A stretch of 64,000 bases of DNA. It comes from Smittia aterrima (Eukaryota > Arthropoda > Insecta > Diptera > Chironomidae). A model generated the notes under the pieces. That model worked only from the letters and a program-made list of their open reading frames with translations. It was not told where the DNA came from and searched no databases. The stretch covers positions 22,568,001-22,632,000 of the forward strand of contig CP093831.1 of the NCBI GenBank assembly GCA_033063855.1, read 5' to 3'. Position numbers and translations under genes: made by a program. Positions 36,301-51,300 of the stretch are shown here, in pieces; position 1 is the first letter of the stretch; each line of letters opens with the position of its first letter.

Positions 36301-39300
36301 ATCTAATTAAAGAGTCTCGGGGAAACTTTTCACTGAGAACTTTACAGCAGAACGAAACAGTCGAGGAAGCACTTAAAAAATAATGAAATAATTATCTGAA
36401 GAAGCTTGTCGACACATTGGATCGATATTTAAAGAGAAAGATCAATTTGCTTTCATTGCCGCAGCCCGAAGTCTAAGAAATTTAATTTGTTTATGAAGAC
36501 TTGTCGACTTTCGTCTAATTTTATCTGGCTGACGCCTCTCAGATTGAACTCATGCTGCTTCATTTCCATGAGCCCGAGGAAATTTAATCAAATTGAAAAT
36601 TTCTTCTTCCCACTCATCAGCATACTGCAAGCTACGAGCTTTAATTAAAAAGCATCTCACAACGCTGCAGTCTCAGCGAATTAAAATCCCATTAAACGAA
36701 ACCATAATTTGTGACGCTTTAAAGTGGCGCTGTCCTCACAAATTTATCGTTTAATAGCATCATCGAGTGAAGGAAAAACTAAATGATCCATTAAGAACTT
36801 TTATAAGATTATATCTTCATCGCACGATCTCCTCATAATTTGTTCTTTCGTTACAGACAGAACCAAACAATTCTTACTTTTCTGAAACCAAAAAAGTGTT
36901 TTTTTTTTGCAACCTAATAATTCAGCACGTTTGCATCATGCAAAGCGTTTACAGCTGCGAACGAGGAAATTTCAATTAAAATTAAATAAAGCGTGAATGA
37001 GTTAAAGCAATCAATTAGTCTGGAGCATTTATGCATAAATTTTTCGGCTTCGAAGTGCAGCGAAATGTTGCAATTGCGCGCATGCATCGAGTGCTGCAGT
37101 CGAGCTGATTCATCGTCGATTGTACAATGATCTGAAGGGAAATTGTCGCAACGAATTGCGATGTGATGTAAGCGGAGCCTTTAGGTTAATCGACTCGCAA
37201 CCGTAGGTGGGATTAAGCACGAAATAATTATTCACGGAGTATCGATGGATTGCCTACCAAAGCGCTAATCTTCCCTTGAATCTCATTTAAGGCAACTCGA
37301 TCCAAAATCTATTGCGTAATAATCAATTGTTAATGCTTCGATTCCAAATAAAGCGAACATTCGTATGAAATTACAATTTAAAGATGAAATTTCATTCTTT
37401 TACAAGTCAAGCACAAAGAAAGTTTCGTGTTTTCTTGTTTTTATTTTCTTTAATGAAATATCTCAAAAAGAAATGCTTCGAATAGGAAAACAACGAGAAA
37501 GCACAGTTAGACGATTCGCCAAGCCAGTTTGTTTGATGTCTTGAAGTGATTCTTGACGACTATGAATAAAATTAAAAGATCTGATCGCTCAGACGTTTCA
37601 AGCTTGATTTCATGTTCGTTAAAGCTCAAAGATTATCTCAAGATCTGAGCACACAGCTCAAGCTCTAAACTATTGAAGTTTATTAAAATCGAAGTAATGA
37701 GCTCCTAATTGCACATTTCGCACCGAAGTCGATAAGTTTCTTTTATTTGTTCTGTGAAACTAATCGTTCATTACGAAATATAAACGAGCAAATGAGAGAG
37801 TATGGTAACTAATAAGTTTATTGAACTTGAAGCGCAATGACGATAATGCGTCTGATATGTTTGGTGTGTCATTAACTCTTTGGAGCGTCGCATGTTCGAC
37901 GGCAATTTCTCTGTGGATTTCGTTCAACAACTCACGGTTGGAGATGTTATCAAAGCAAACAACTTCATCGTTCGTAGTGAAATTGAGACGTCAAGACGAT
38001 AGCAAGACGATTAGTTAGCTGTCATGTAGAAAATCGTTTGAAATCTCGCCGCCACAACTCCGATGACCTTCTGTTCTGGTTTGCTTTTCTGCACGAAAAG
38101 TGCAAAATCGTTCAACGAAATAGAACAGAAAGGAGAAACTTCATGCCGGGGCATCATAATTATTATGTTTGCTTCGCTGGTCTCGTTCGATGACGGATAG
38201 TTTCTTTCTTATCGATCGCCTAGAATCGTGATGGATAGCCAAAGATACCACAGAGAACCGAGCACAAAAAAATAGCAACAAAGACCAATCATCATTCATT
38301 AATTAAGCTAGAAACAAGAGCTCCGCAATCTGAGCTTGTTTTCATTCGATTTTCAATTAAAAATGAATTGAAATCAATTTGAGACTAATTTTAAGGTCGA
38401 AGAGTCGTCTACTGATACAAAAACAATTTTATTATCAGCTGCAAAGTAAATTTGTTTGACCGCATGAGAGGAGATGTGTTGTGATGGTCAGTCATTACGT
38501 GACTTCACTTCAATGGATAATATCGATTAAGATCACAATGTAATCCCAAAACAGAATGAAGTTTTATTTTCATTGCTTGCGGAAGACGAAGCAATTCGGT
38601 CGAGAGGTTAACATCGATTTTTGCCGGAGAAAATCTGAATTTTCCTGTCCTGCCCCTATCAAAATAAAATGAAGAAAGTTTTGATCCTTTTCTGACATGA
38701 AATATTAAAAAGATTGCTTCCTTCATTAGCCTTCCTTTCTCTTCTTTTTACATTCAACCAAATTTATGAAATGAGCCGTGAATTTCACTCAGAAAAAATA
38801 TTGCGCATTTATGATTTCGTTGGATTGATTTCTTCGATGATTTGGCAAGAAAACATAAATTTTTATGCGTGAACTCGTTCGATGAAATCAGACAAAACCA
38901 TTTTGATTCGCTAACAATTTATTTATTGAATAAAATTGAAAGATTAATTCAGAGAAGTTGTAACTGATACCGAACTTGAATTGAATTGAAAAATTCTTCA
39001 ACTTCGCTTAGTTCCAGAAAATCACCGACGCAAACTTCTGCGAATGTAAATCATCTCGAAACATTCAAGTAGCAATTTAAAATTCAAATTTTCTATCTCG
39101 GAGCCGCGAATGTCTCAATCACGTTCGGAATGTTAAAAATATTTTTAGTCTTCGATCGTTTTTGAACCGAAATCGAAAGTGAGCCGAACGAAATTCTATT
39201 TGCTCTCTCTTTCCTCCTTCAATTTACCGGGTCATGGCTTGAATTGATCAACCTTTCGAGCCTTCGAATAAAATGTTTCTGCTTTTTTTGCGAAATCATG

Positions 39301-42300
39301 GAATTTATTTTGCCCATGAAGCTTGGGTTTGCGGCTTCAAGGCCCCGTTCTAATAAACCAATCCGCTGACTTCCGATACGTTGGGAATCTAAAAGGGAAA
39401 CTTTAACTGAAAGAGAAACTCTCTGTGCACGAGTAATTGAAGAATATGCTTCCAACGAGCATCGTGATTAAGTCATGACAGCAGAAAATTGAAGAACTGA
39501 TCGACTAACATGAACCCTCATGATGTTTACTATTCAATTTAAATTAATTATGTTGACCCTGAAAGTGCGGCGAACAAAGTTCTCTGGAGGAAGTGGAGTC
39601 GAAGCAATCGTTTGATTATAATTAATGATCTGAGAAATTTGGATTTCGTGTTTAGTCAACATTAACTTTATGTTGGCGAACAAATTTATGAAGAATTCCG
39701 ATGGGCTTTAGTAATTCTCGTTGGAGTTTTAATTGAACTTTCGGATTTGTTTTCAACACAATGAAAAGTTGTTGACATTTACGCCTTTTCCCTGTTCGTA
39801 CCTTTGAAATTATTGCTTTTCTTTCATCTCGGTTTCAACATTTACGGTAAAAGCAATCGATGAAATTTCGCCCTCCCCGGAAGAACTTCTTCTCTTGTTC
39901 GATGGGATGGCTCAGCACGCTCTCACCTTTCCAAGTAGCAGCTGATCAAGACTACTTGAAGCTGTCGTCTTCACGATTTATTTTTTTGGATCTTGAAGAG
40001 CTTGATGTTGGAAACAGTTAAGTGCTCGAGAGCCAATCCCAATCTCTTCTCATTTCATCAAAACGAAATAATCTTTTCGCAAAAGATCTTTGTGCCGCTA
40101 ACTGTTCGCTTTTGATAATCTGCTCTACTGTATTGTGCTTCACTTTTCTCTGATCTTTAATGTGAAAATTGAAAAAATGAATAACAAAGAAAGTTTGCAA
40201 ATGTTTTACTTTTAAAAATAAAATCGATGAAGAAATCCATTTCATTGAATTCTCTCGTAATTCGTAATAACAGCTTGTTAGCTTGCTGTTTAGACGACTC
40301 TCGCTTGTTGAAGCTTCAGATTTCATTTCGCTTAACTTTGTTGAAGTGAAAAAAGTAACGGAAATGAAGCGGCTACTTTAACTTCTCGGATGGAAAAAGT
40401 TCTCTGAGCTAATTTCGTTGCCTTTCTTCCGAAAAATTAATTTCACCTTGTTGAGGGAATCTGGGTCATGTTAAGTGAGTGAGGGAGAGAGAGGAATTAT
40501 AAAAGCAATTTCATCACGAATCCAAGAAGAGAATGTTCATTGGTGAGGTGACGGCACAAAGCTTCCCGTTTGAACTCAATTAAAGTGTAAATATCGCGAA
40601 TGTTCTCCGTGCGACAATTTCTTAAGCAAAATATTAATAAACATTTTCTTCTTATTCTTTCAGAACTCAAGTCCGCTGTGGGAAGATTTCATCATCAAAG
40701 CGACAAAACTTCATGCCTGTCTAAGGTGAGCGATTGTTTTATGCAAATCTGTCAATTCTCGCTTATTATGATGCCTCTCAATGAGCGCCACCAGATGTTG
40801 ACGACACGAGACTTTCCCGAAAAGAATTTCTCGAATTGTGTAAAGCGATCGAGTCAGAAGCCACACATGTCGGAATCATTTCGCAACGAATAACTTCTCA
40901 CACATTAATTACTGTCGTAATGAAGATTCCATGGCGTCATTCATTTCAATCGCAATGCGGCATAAATCTCGCTCGCTCAGCTCTCCCCAAGAGCGTTTCA
41001 GTCAAAACAAAAGTTTTTTGCTTGATGAATGGCGAAGGCTTCTGACTTCCCCTCTCACTCCCTCTCGACATAAATTACGAGTCATAACACGTCGCGAATA
41101 TAGTTGAGGGAGTTTAATGGTTGATAACGAGTCGGATGTGTCATAAATGTTCTGGTTAAATGAAAGCAGAGCTTTGAATCCTTTTAGTTTCATTCGTGTT
41201 GATAGAAGTGATAAACATGAATATCAAAGGCCACCTCCATCCATTGAAACTCTCGCTATTCAACATGGGAATTCATTTCATGCAAACAGCAAAGTAACTT
41301 ATCGCACTCGAAAATGGACATCAAACGAAGAGATTTCGCAACAAATTTGGTTTTAGTTTGGTTCATCACTACAATTGCTTCGTAATAATGTGTTTTGATA
41401 TTCTTTTCATTTCAGAGCCGCGATTCAAGCAATCTCGTCGTATTTGGAAGCGTTCCAAAAAATCGCAGACGCCGCAACAAACTCAAAAGGTATGTGAGGC
41501 TTTTTATTTGATTACATTTCATTTGAACGAACGAGTTGAGACTTTTCCTTGAAAGAGAAATCTTCTTAAGCAGACAGTTTTGAAACTTTCACGCAAAATC
41601 TTCATTATGACAGTTTCCAGACTTTAATCCGAACCCTCCCTCGTAAGCTACTTTGCGTTGATTGAAATTGTTTCATATTAAACTTTTCTAATGTTTGCGG
41701 TAGCGATTTTCTTCAGCTCCAAATAAAACCGGCAAATTTATTATTTTTCTAAAAATGTTTTCAAGTAAACCGATCTGAGATTCGATGTTTTCTGCCTCGA
41801 CAAGTATTTATCGTTTAAACAAAGTTTCAAAGACTTGTGGAGTTGAAGTTTTCTTTTTCAAGGCCGCCGAAGGAAACTTGAATGTTTTATTTCGGCTCTA
41901 GTCAATTTATTTCAACGTGACCGTGAATGTAAAGATTTCTTTGGATATCAACATAAATCTTAATTAAAGTGGACTCTTCTCAAGTAAAGAAACTTGTGCA
42001 CGCGCCTCATTTGTTAACTGAGTAGGAATCCTTAATTAAAATAAGTTTTTATTTAAGTGAGTTCCAAGTAACATCGAGAGATTGCTCGAGAGCTTTTGTA
42101 GAATGAAAATTTTGTTTGATAAGCTTAACTTCTGAAGTTTGCTCCTTAAGCTTTTGTTCTGAGAAAATTGTGAAACTTTCGATGGTGCAGAATTTTAAAT
42201 TCTTGCTACTTTTGTTCGACCAATTGGCTTTCTCATAAATATTTCGCTCCCATCCATTTCTTCTCGTCGACTTTTTCCATGAGATGGAAAATTGAATCGA

Positions 42301-45300
42301 CAATGAGGATGAAGTTGTAAGATTCTTTTTCAATCATAAACGTGAATAAAACATGTTCTCTCGACTATTCATGATGTTTGCAGAGAAAGAAAACAAAGAA
42401 ACTCTTTTGTCATAGAAAAAAAAGTTCTCAAACAAATGGAATACACCTCAGACAGTGAAAAAACAATGGAAATGTTCGTAACGAACGTTTTTCTCTTTAT
42501 TGATGCTGGCAACATCGCTTCACCTCTTCCCTTCATGATTTACATGCGCTCATAAGTCACGGTGACGCTCCGACTGCTGAAATGAATTTAGAGCTTTGAT
42601 AAACGAGCGAACTCGCGAGCAAGAAGAAGAAGAATGGGAAAATAACAGGAAACTCAACACAAAAGCGATTGTCGCAATGGAAATTCAATGCAGAAAATTC
42701 AATTCACTTTCGACCTCTCAACAAATTCACTGGCGATTGGTTAGCATTTGATAATAACTTGTTGCATCAAGCGACGACTCGGCTGATGATTAAAATGTAA
42801 AATTAGATTCGCCACTAATTGTTGTGAGTTGATAATCTTCTCGGAGTTGAACGGCCTTGAGGAAATGAACAAATATTGTTTTCGGCGAAACATACTGCGC
42901 GAAACTGATAACAGGAACACTTGAAACTAGATCGCAAGTTACGCGTAAAATTTTGTTTACTTTCCGACACGTTTTTTTTTGATGAGGCCTAGTCTGAAAT
43001 TTAATAGAGCACGTTCGCAAAGGCCGCAAGCTTCAGTCAAATATTTGCAGCAAATATATTCATTTCCATTTTGATTTCATTTGTTAACTGTTGCACCACG
43101 AGCCGTAATTGAGATTCTTCGCTCCGCGAACGGAATTCGATACTTTTTCACGCGCAATGGTTTCATGAAATGTTTGAAATCGCCAGAAATATTGAATAAT
43201 GAGAAATCGAATAGAAACCAAGGGTGGATCGTGTTTCCAGTCTTCGTGTTCTTAATTAACACATCTGCACGTTGGGAAACGAGAGAGAGAATTAATTATG
43301 TTTGTTTTGAAATTAAATTTCAAAACCGTGATAGAATTGAGTTGGAAGTGATTAAAGATTTTTATAACTCGAAGATTTTCCTTCTGATTGGAGCAATAAT
43401 TGCCGGCGAATGTCCGATTGACCTCAGACTTTGAAAGGGACTCGTCTGATAGCAACAAGCTGGTTCCGTTTTATTTTTGGGACAGCCGTTCAACCTTCGC
43501 TCAATCATCAGCGTCGCCATCGTCGCTTGATGCAAAATTACATAATGAACGATAATTAATTGGTCGGAAAATTACAAACGCGAAGACGAAACGAAATGTT
43601 TTATGAGTAATTAATGTTTCCATTCTTTTTATTTTCGTCTTCGTCTGCAACATAAATGGCAAAATTAATGGAAGTGAGAGAGCGAAAGATTCTCATGGAG
43701 CTTTAGTCGAAGGCCAAAAAACATCTAATTTATCAGCTGTTTCATGTGATTCTGTCGCAATCTTGAGAACGAACATTAGTCGAAGAAGAAAAGTACTCTT
43801 GCAATATTCCGTTGCTAATGAATCTTAAATCTTTCGTGTGATGAGTTGAATGAAATCATAATTTGCTACGCCAATTGTATTACGAAAGAGAAAAAAAAGT
43901 TTTATTCAAGGTTCTAGAAAATCAATTTTAAATCAATTAGTTAGCTAATTCACGCTTCCCATCTTCCCAAAGCTTAACAAGCTCACAAATAACCTCCGTT
44001 GGTAGCTCTTTTGAGTTGGGCAACTCCCTCCACTCCTTTGTCTGTCGAATGAAATCGATGTTGCTAAAAATAAATTTTTGATTTGAATAATTCTTCTCAT
44101 GTTACGACGCACAAGCAAAACTTACGAAGCGATTAATTTTATGCATCTGCGAAAGAGCTTCTCAGTTTCACGGACTTGATGTGAAACCACCAACGACGCA
44201 ACCACGTTCTCGATGTTCAACCTGATGGTCATGCTATTGACGCACATGTCTTTGAGATTCTTATCAAGATTAAACCTTTCACCCGCAATAATTAACTTGT
44301 GAGCAATCTCATCCAAGTTTTCAATCTTGCAGCCATAAATGAATCTCAGCATAGCTCTCACCGTCGTTGAATCAAATTCTCTTAGATCGAGGAAGACTCC
44401 GAATAATCCTCTCATCTTTCCATCGAGAATCATTTTGAACACCGTCGACTTTGCTGCGAGAATATTTCTGTGAGCCTTTAACAATTTGTAATTCTTTGCG
44501 ATGATTTGAATGTCAGTGTCGATTTCTCCCTCAAGCATCGACTCCATCGAAGGATCAACAGTTAAATTTAGAAATTTATTGTGCTCCGCTTCCGTTACGT
44601 TCGAGGAAAGAAATATCTGTAAAATGTACGTTCATTGTCAAGTTCATTCGATTCAATAGCTTTCGGAGAAAATAACAAACCTCGCATGAGAATTGGAGTC
44701 TTCCGAGCTCATCGATGAATCCACTTTCGAGGTTGAAAAGCTTTTCTTGCTCGATAAACTCTGGCAAACCATAATCGACTCCTTCCCTTAGCTCCTCTTT
44801 AGGGATTTTCAACGACGACGCCTGCGAATGATCGTCTCCAGCTGAGTGTAAGCATTTGAGCTTGAATTCAACGTCAAATCTTGTTTCAATGGTCCATTTG
44901 AGACTTAAGAAAATATTAGTGTGGGAATCGCCTTGACAATCCTTTGTCGCATGAAGCAGAAGATTCCTAAAATGTAATGGAGTCAAGTCTAGAGAAAAAG
45001 GAATTTTCATGAGAATTACCAGTTAATGGAGTCGTTGTCTCCAAGTGGAAGAGAAAAGTCTTCACTCTTAAAGACTCCTTCATTGTCTTTCAACGAATTT
45101 TGATAATCGTTGATAGTCCAAAGGCAATTTTTCTTCAAAATAATTTTCTGAAATTACAAAAATGTTTAAATATTCACAAATAATCGATTTGTCAAGCTCA
45201 CGTTCATTGCTCTCGTTTCACTTTTAAACTGATTTGCTTTCTTTCTTCTTTGTCGTCTAAGACGAAAACGTTCTTTCGAATATCGAAAGTTTCCCGAATC

Positions 45301-48300
45301 AATCTTCGTGTTCTAATAAGAATTATTTTCTTAACGTTCAATCAAAGTTGGTCGGAAGCCAGTAAACTAAGGCGATAAGGAACCTCATAAAATGAATGTT
45401 TAGCTGAAAAGCGTTGAAGCTGCATTATTAAAAACTATTAAACTTTATTCTTCAGATTGAGCTCAGCAGTTTTATTGACTTTGAATTGGTTCTAAACAAA
45501 AGTTAACAACTTTTATGTCGGAATTCATTCATCATTTAAATTTATATTCATAAAAGAGTTTTTATTATTAAACGGCGACGACGACATCCGTCATTCGGCT
45601 TTAATCTAGCATCGACATTAAATCGCGCTAGTTGTCAAACAAAGTTAGCTTTAATAATGAAGACATTCTCTTCCTCGTTTTAATGGAAACTTAATTCTAA
45701 TTTTAGGGATTTTTATCCGAAAGGAAGAGAAATGTCAGAATGAAGATTCAAACTTCATTCATTGAGTGAAAATCCCTTCACTTCTCTTCGTTCTCAAACA
45801 ACTGAATGTTCAATTATCTGTAACTCGCAACAATTTTCTTATCTTTCTCTTAAGTCTTAGCATTCTTTTGTCTCCTGATTGAAGCTTAAGCGCTTTCGAA
45901 GCTCTCATCATCTTCCGACTATAATTTTCTAAAATAAGTGACGATTGAAGTAAAAGAAAGATGCTAAGAAAACTAATTAATTTTTCTTCTCTTTACTTTG
46001 AATTCTTCTTTTCTTGAAGCAACAGAATTTAGATGAAGCTTCATTTTGATTTTGCGCGCTGTAAACATTCTAGCTTCAAACGACAACCATAATTGAATGG
46101 AATGCTGAACGCTTATTCACGGTTCGTGATCAAAGTGGAAACGATGGTTGCCATGAGACGGAAGTTCAGTTTGTTACACAGATTTCAAGGTTGTCGTGTG
46201 GCCAATTAAGTTGCTCACATTGTCAGTCGAGCAGATGACGGATCTCTTCACGCATGATTGCTTTTATTTGAAGAATCCTTAGAAAAGACTTCTAAGTTCA
46301 TTCAAATTTCCTGTGCACAAATGATTTCACGTCGCATTAACTTATTATGAGAAAGTTTTAATAATTTCATTTGCTGTAAAGCTCTTTCTCAACGAACTGG
46401 AAAAGTCTCGGAAGTTCAAAAAGTTATCGAATGAATATTTCTCAAGAATTTCTTCTTAATCTAATGAATTTCTTCCATTAAACTAATTGAAAATTTTCTT
46501 CCTCGCATTTATCTTCAGGTGCCTCGAAGGAGATCGGAACTGCTCTGACACGTGTCTGTCTTCGACACAAGGCCGTTGAGACTAGAATGAAAACATTCAC
46601 AACAGCCATCATGGACAGTCTTATAATTCCGTTGCAGGTTAGTTAACACCTCAGTTGACGCTCTCTTATCATTAAATCCTAATTTATTTCTTTATTTGTC
46701 CCTAAAGGATAAGCTCGAAGAATGGAAGCGTCAAGTCGTAGTTCTCGATAAGGATCACACCAAAGAATATAAACGATGTCGTAATGAGTTAAAGAAGCGC
46801 TCAAGTGATACTTTGCGATTGCAAAAGAAAGCTAAGAAGGGAACTTCCGATAACCTTCAAAGTCTCGTCGACTCATCAATGCAAACAGTTAATCAACAGA
46901 AAGCAGAGCTTGATGAATGCGAAAGGAAATCTCTTCGAATGGCTATGATTGAGGATCGAACGAGATACTGTCAGTTTGTCAACATGCTTCAGCCGGTTGT
47001 GAAACAAGAATACGAAATGATGTATGAGCTGGGACATTTACAGGTGAGAGAGATTGAGAATAAGATGAATAACTAATTTTAATCAAATTTTCAACATCAC
47101 AGGAAGCAATGCAAACAGTCACGAATGTAACCAAAGAGCCAACAACTTTACCTCAGGCATCCGAAGAGTTGATTGCGGAGTCAAAGACCTCGTACAATCT
47201 CTATCCAGACTCACCGACACATTCAAGCTCTCAAGGCTGCTCGAACTCGCTGGGATCACGAAAGAGCTCGGTTTGTTCTATTAGCTCAATGAACAGCAGT
47301 GGCTCAAGTGGCTCACCAGGTCATCAGTTCCAAAGATCATTGTCGCAGGTAAATGTCATTCTCATCGAGTAGAACGAGTTTTAGCGAGAAAGAGATTTAT
47401 ATTCGTCACTGGGTGCGCCTGCCGCTCGCATTCTATTTATTTATTTTTTCCTAAAAATGTAACAGACAAGCAGCAATTTGTGTGTTGCTTTTTCTCTTCT
47501 GTACGCTTTTGATTCTGATTTTAGTCTGTGAAAAAAATATTTCAACTTGTTGATGTGAAGTTCATTGCGTAACTTAGAAACATTTCGTTCCGTTGAGTTA
47601 ATTTATTTTTATTTTTCGTTTGATTTTTTTCGGTAATTATTGAAGTACAATCCTGCCATTCGTCTCAAGCCTGGCGAATCGAGTGATAGTGGATTTTGTT
47701 CCTCGCCAGCTTTGACATCTCAGGTCATTATTTGTTTTTTCTTTTATAATTTTAATAAAATTCTATTTACTCTCAAAACAGATTGCTCTAAGTTCTTTTC
47801 GGCTTCGTTGCATGTTTCTTAGAAAAGTTCTTATCAATCTCTCGAGAGAGACATTTAAATTGTAGCACTTTCAAATCACTTCTTCTAGCTCATAAATCAT
47901 TTTCTTTTTCCTTTGCCGATCCGACTTTTTAGGTCTCGACAGCGACAAGTCAATCGCACGCTGTATCCACTTGGCCACCGCCTGGAGCTCAAGAAGCCGT
48001 CTCGAGTGCCGACCGTCCACACACAATCTCGACAGCTTACGAACGTGGTCATCAACGACCTGCATTGACAGTCTACACGTTTCAAAATCCCGGCGAAACA
48101 ATCACCGAAAGCACATCACAGAAGTCGCCAGCCGTTTCGCTCTCATGTAGACCTCCATTGCCAATTGTAAATTTCGTTTCATGCTTCTTATATTATGTTT
48201 CATTCTCGACATTCCTTTCTGCACAAACAATTTCTGTTAATGCAAAAAAAAGAGCAAATTTGTGCTGACAGTAGAATTAAAATTTTATTTTTGCCTTCAC

Positions 48301-51300
48301 AGCGTTGCTCGTCCTTGGAACGTCCACTGTCAGCGACATCCAACTCTCGAAACTCGAACGCCAGCAATGCGAGCGCACGTCAGTGCCCGTCGCCTATTCC
48401 AGCGCATGTTACAAAAGGTAAAATTCAACTTTTCTAGACAAGCACAAGTGCAATTTCATGACGTGCAAAGAGAAATTTATGAAATTGCACAATTTTGAAG
48501 GGAAATTAACCTAGAAACAGAAACTGAGGGGGAAGTTTTATGTATTTGTCCTACATGTATCCGGTGTCATAGTTTTTTTGTGTTTCGATTTTTCCGACCG
48601 CAAATTAACACGAGACTTCCACATGAAACTAATTCGTTTTCTCCCCTTTTTGTGGAAATGAATTTTTCCAGAACATCCAACGATAAATCAGCCCACTTAT
48701 GTTAATATGACTGAACTAGCATCAATGGCCGCTTATAAAAATACTAACAACAATAGCACCAATAACACAAGCACATCGACAACTGCACAACTTTCTTCTG
48801 TGCAGCCGAGTTCTCCAGCACGTTCGTCGACATCGTCGTTGGTCTCGCCAGACTCTTCAGCAACGAACCCGACCAGTTCACCTGAAGGAGGTCAAACGCC
48901 TCAAAATAATCCATTGACGAGTTCTCCGTTGATGATGGTTCAAGCAAAGATCGATGAGTCAATTCACGACGACTTGTCAACTCCAACGAATCAAGCTCCG
49001 GCCATTGACAACAATTCAAAGTTCTCAACGGAACCGAATGACTCTCCGATCATTGATACAAAGAGCTGCGGATCAGTTCTTGACAAAGCTTCAATGTTTG
49101 AGAAGAAACTGGAAGAGCAGCAACCTCTGGCGGGTGCACAAACTCACCATCCAATAACATTGCCAATTAACAACACTTTGAATCTAACTCCTGCCACGGT
49201 GGCACGTCTCGAGTCCATTTACGGCAAGAAGACGGAAGAGATTTATAACAAAGCGGCTGGTTTGTTGGTGGACAGGGTTGATTCAGGTTAGTTCTCCACT
49301 CTACCACTCACAGTTGATGAACCATTTTTAGCAATGCATGATGCTTAACGGGGCGGGCTGAAACCGTAATTTTAAGAGAAGATTTCGCGAAACTGTTTTT
49401 CAAGAAATATTTTAAATTCAATTAGAAGTCGAGGAACTCTTCTGTTTTCTGATTCTCGTGCGCGGCATAAAATCAATGACTGGAACTGGGTCGTTCTTCG
49501 ATTTATTACCCGAAAAAGCGACGAGCGAACACGAAATTTATGCAAAAAGAAACAGGAATTTGTTTCGAGTTGTAGAGAAACAAATTACGACTCGTTACGT
49601 TGATGTTTGATATTGCCAGCTGATGGCACGAGCGTTTTCTTTTGCTAAACGTAGATTTCGCTATCAGCTGCGGTTTCGCTTAGACGGAAGCATTAATCCT
49701 TGTCCCGTTTCACGAAGCGGATAGCTTCAATTACGCTGAATGGAAGCTTTACACGCTTAATCCGCTGATTTTCTTTTTTCGCACTTCGAGTTTATTTTTT
49801 TATCGTTTCGTGTTCATTTTCACTGCTTTTGCGCTTAGTCACCTTTCGCAATCTAAAGCTAGAATAAGAAAACTTATTTACTTTACATAGTTCTCGAAGC
49901 TTTTCAAATGATTTATCGTTTTGCGAACTTGACTAAAGTCGCAATATCAAGGATAAATTTGCGGAGATTAAGGAAATTTGAAGCCTTTTCATTGAAGAGA
50001 ATCCCCAACTGATTGAACAATAAAACGCCATCAGCTTCATCCTAAATTCGTTATTGATATCTTAATAAATAAGATTACGATTGAGTTTCCATCTCAATTT
50101 GCTTTCATCCGCAGCGCAAAAGCGAAGAAAATAAAACACGAAAATGAAGTTTGATTTAATGAAGGAAAATTGCTTTTCACGGCATCGCATGAATTAGGAG
50201 GAGAAAAGTTTTTTCTTGGGTAGAACGAATTGAAGGCTAAGTTAATAACAAATCGCAGCGATTTTTTACTGAAAGTTGTCCCTGAGGGATTTCTACACTC
50301 GAGGTTCCCTCAATCCATTTAAACTTTTCTCTTCCTACGCTACAATTTATTAAAAGCTCTTTTATTAAACTGCGTTGCTTAGGGGGAAGTTCTGACAAGT
50401 TTCTAGCGCTTTCATTTAGAACTGTTTTTTGGCTGGGAATGTTGAAGTAGAGAAAAAGTTTTCCTGACGAATGTTGGTAAACTTTTCAGCTTTGTTTTAA
50501 TTTTGTGTAGTGGAGAATGTTCACTTAAGATACAGACAAACAAGAATAAAACCCTTTCGCTCCCCTCATCATGACAATATCATTTATTATTCTAGATCAT
50601 CATTTCCTTTTAATTTATATTTTCTTTCTTATCATTTGCAATCGTTGTTTTTCTTTTTCTTTTCATATAACTTTTTGTTGTCGTTGTTTTTGATTATGAA
50701 ACTGAATCATAAATAACCTGCTATGCCAAAAAACATCATCACCATCATCAACCCTTTCTCATCACTCAATCTAAACACACAAATCATCGGCGCGGAAAGC
50801 AGAGAAGGAATCTCTCGACACGATCGATACCGTTGAGCTAGACAATCTCATCGGCGAGTTGGACTTGTTCCAAAAGGAGCATGAAGCGAAAGAACTCGAG
50901 AGACGGAAGCAGCATCATCAGAACGGTCATCATGCCGATCATTCGCCAACACATTCACAGACAATTCATAACGATAGCATCATATCCACATCAACAGCAA
51001 TAACGCACGCTTTTAGTGACCCGGATAAAAATGACAAAGTTTCACTCAGCGCTAGCTTGAATTATTCGATCACAAGCAACGCGAGCATGGCTACGAACAC
51101 GACGCTGAGTGACGTTGCGAAATTTAACTGTAGTGATAGTGAAAAGTACTGGAATGATAACAATAACGATTTGTCGGCAGATACCGGCTTCGAAAATCCA
51201 TCGTTTGTCCATTTAAACGACACGAACATTGTGGTGATGCGTGACAACGACTTTCCCGACGATTACTATGCGAAAAATTCAGCGGAAATTGTTGTCTTAC

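Larger units (their letters stand above)
21976..40663 (+). other. mim intron 1 (18.7 kb), non-coding
   Basis: A very long intron beside others of about 60-4,000 bp. Apart from the mobile element at 30159-30908 I see no exon, tRNA or gene. The open frames inside (for example 23388-23756 on plus and 35627-36007 on minus) have no splice context or family motif. Such a first intron commonly holds enhancers, but none can be named from sequence alone. Confidence 0.6.

Noticed and set aside
48744..49028. Minus-strand ORF opposite mim exon 10
   Set aside because: Shadow of the low-complexity Ser/Thr/Asn coding exon on the plus strand.
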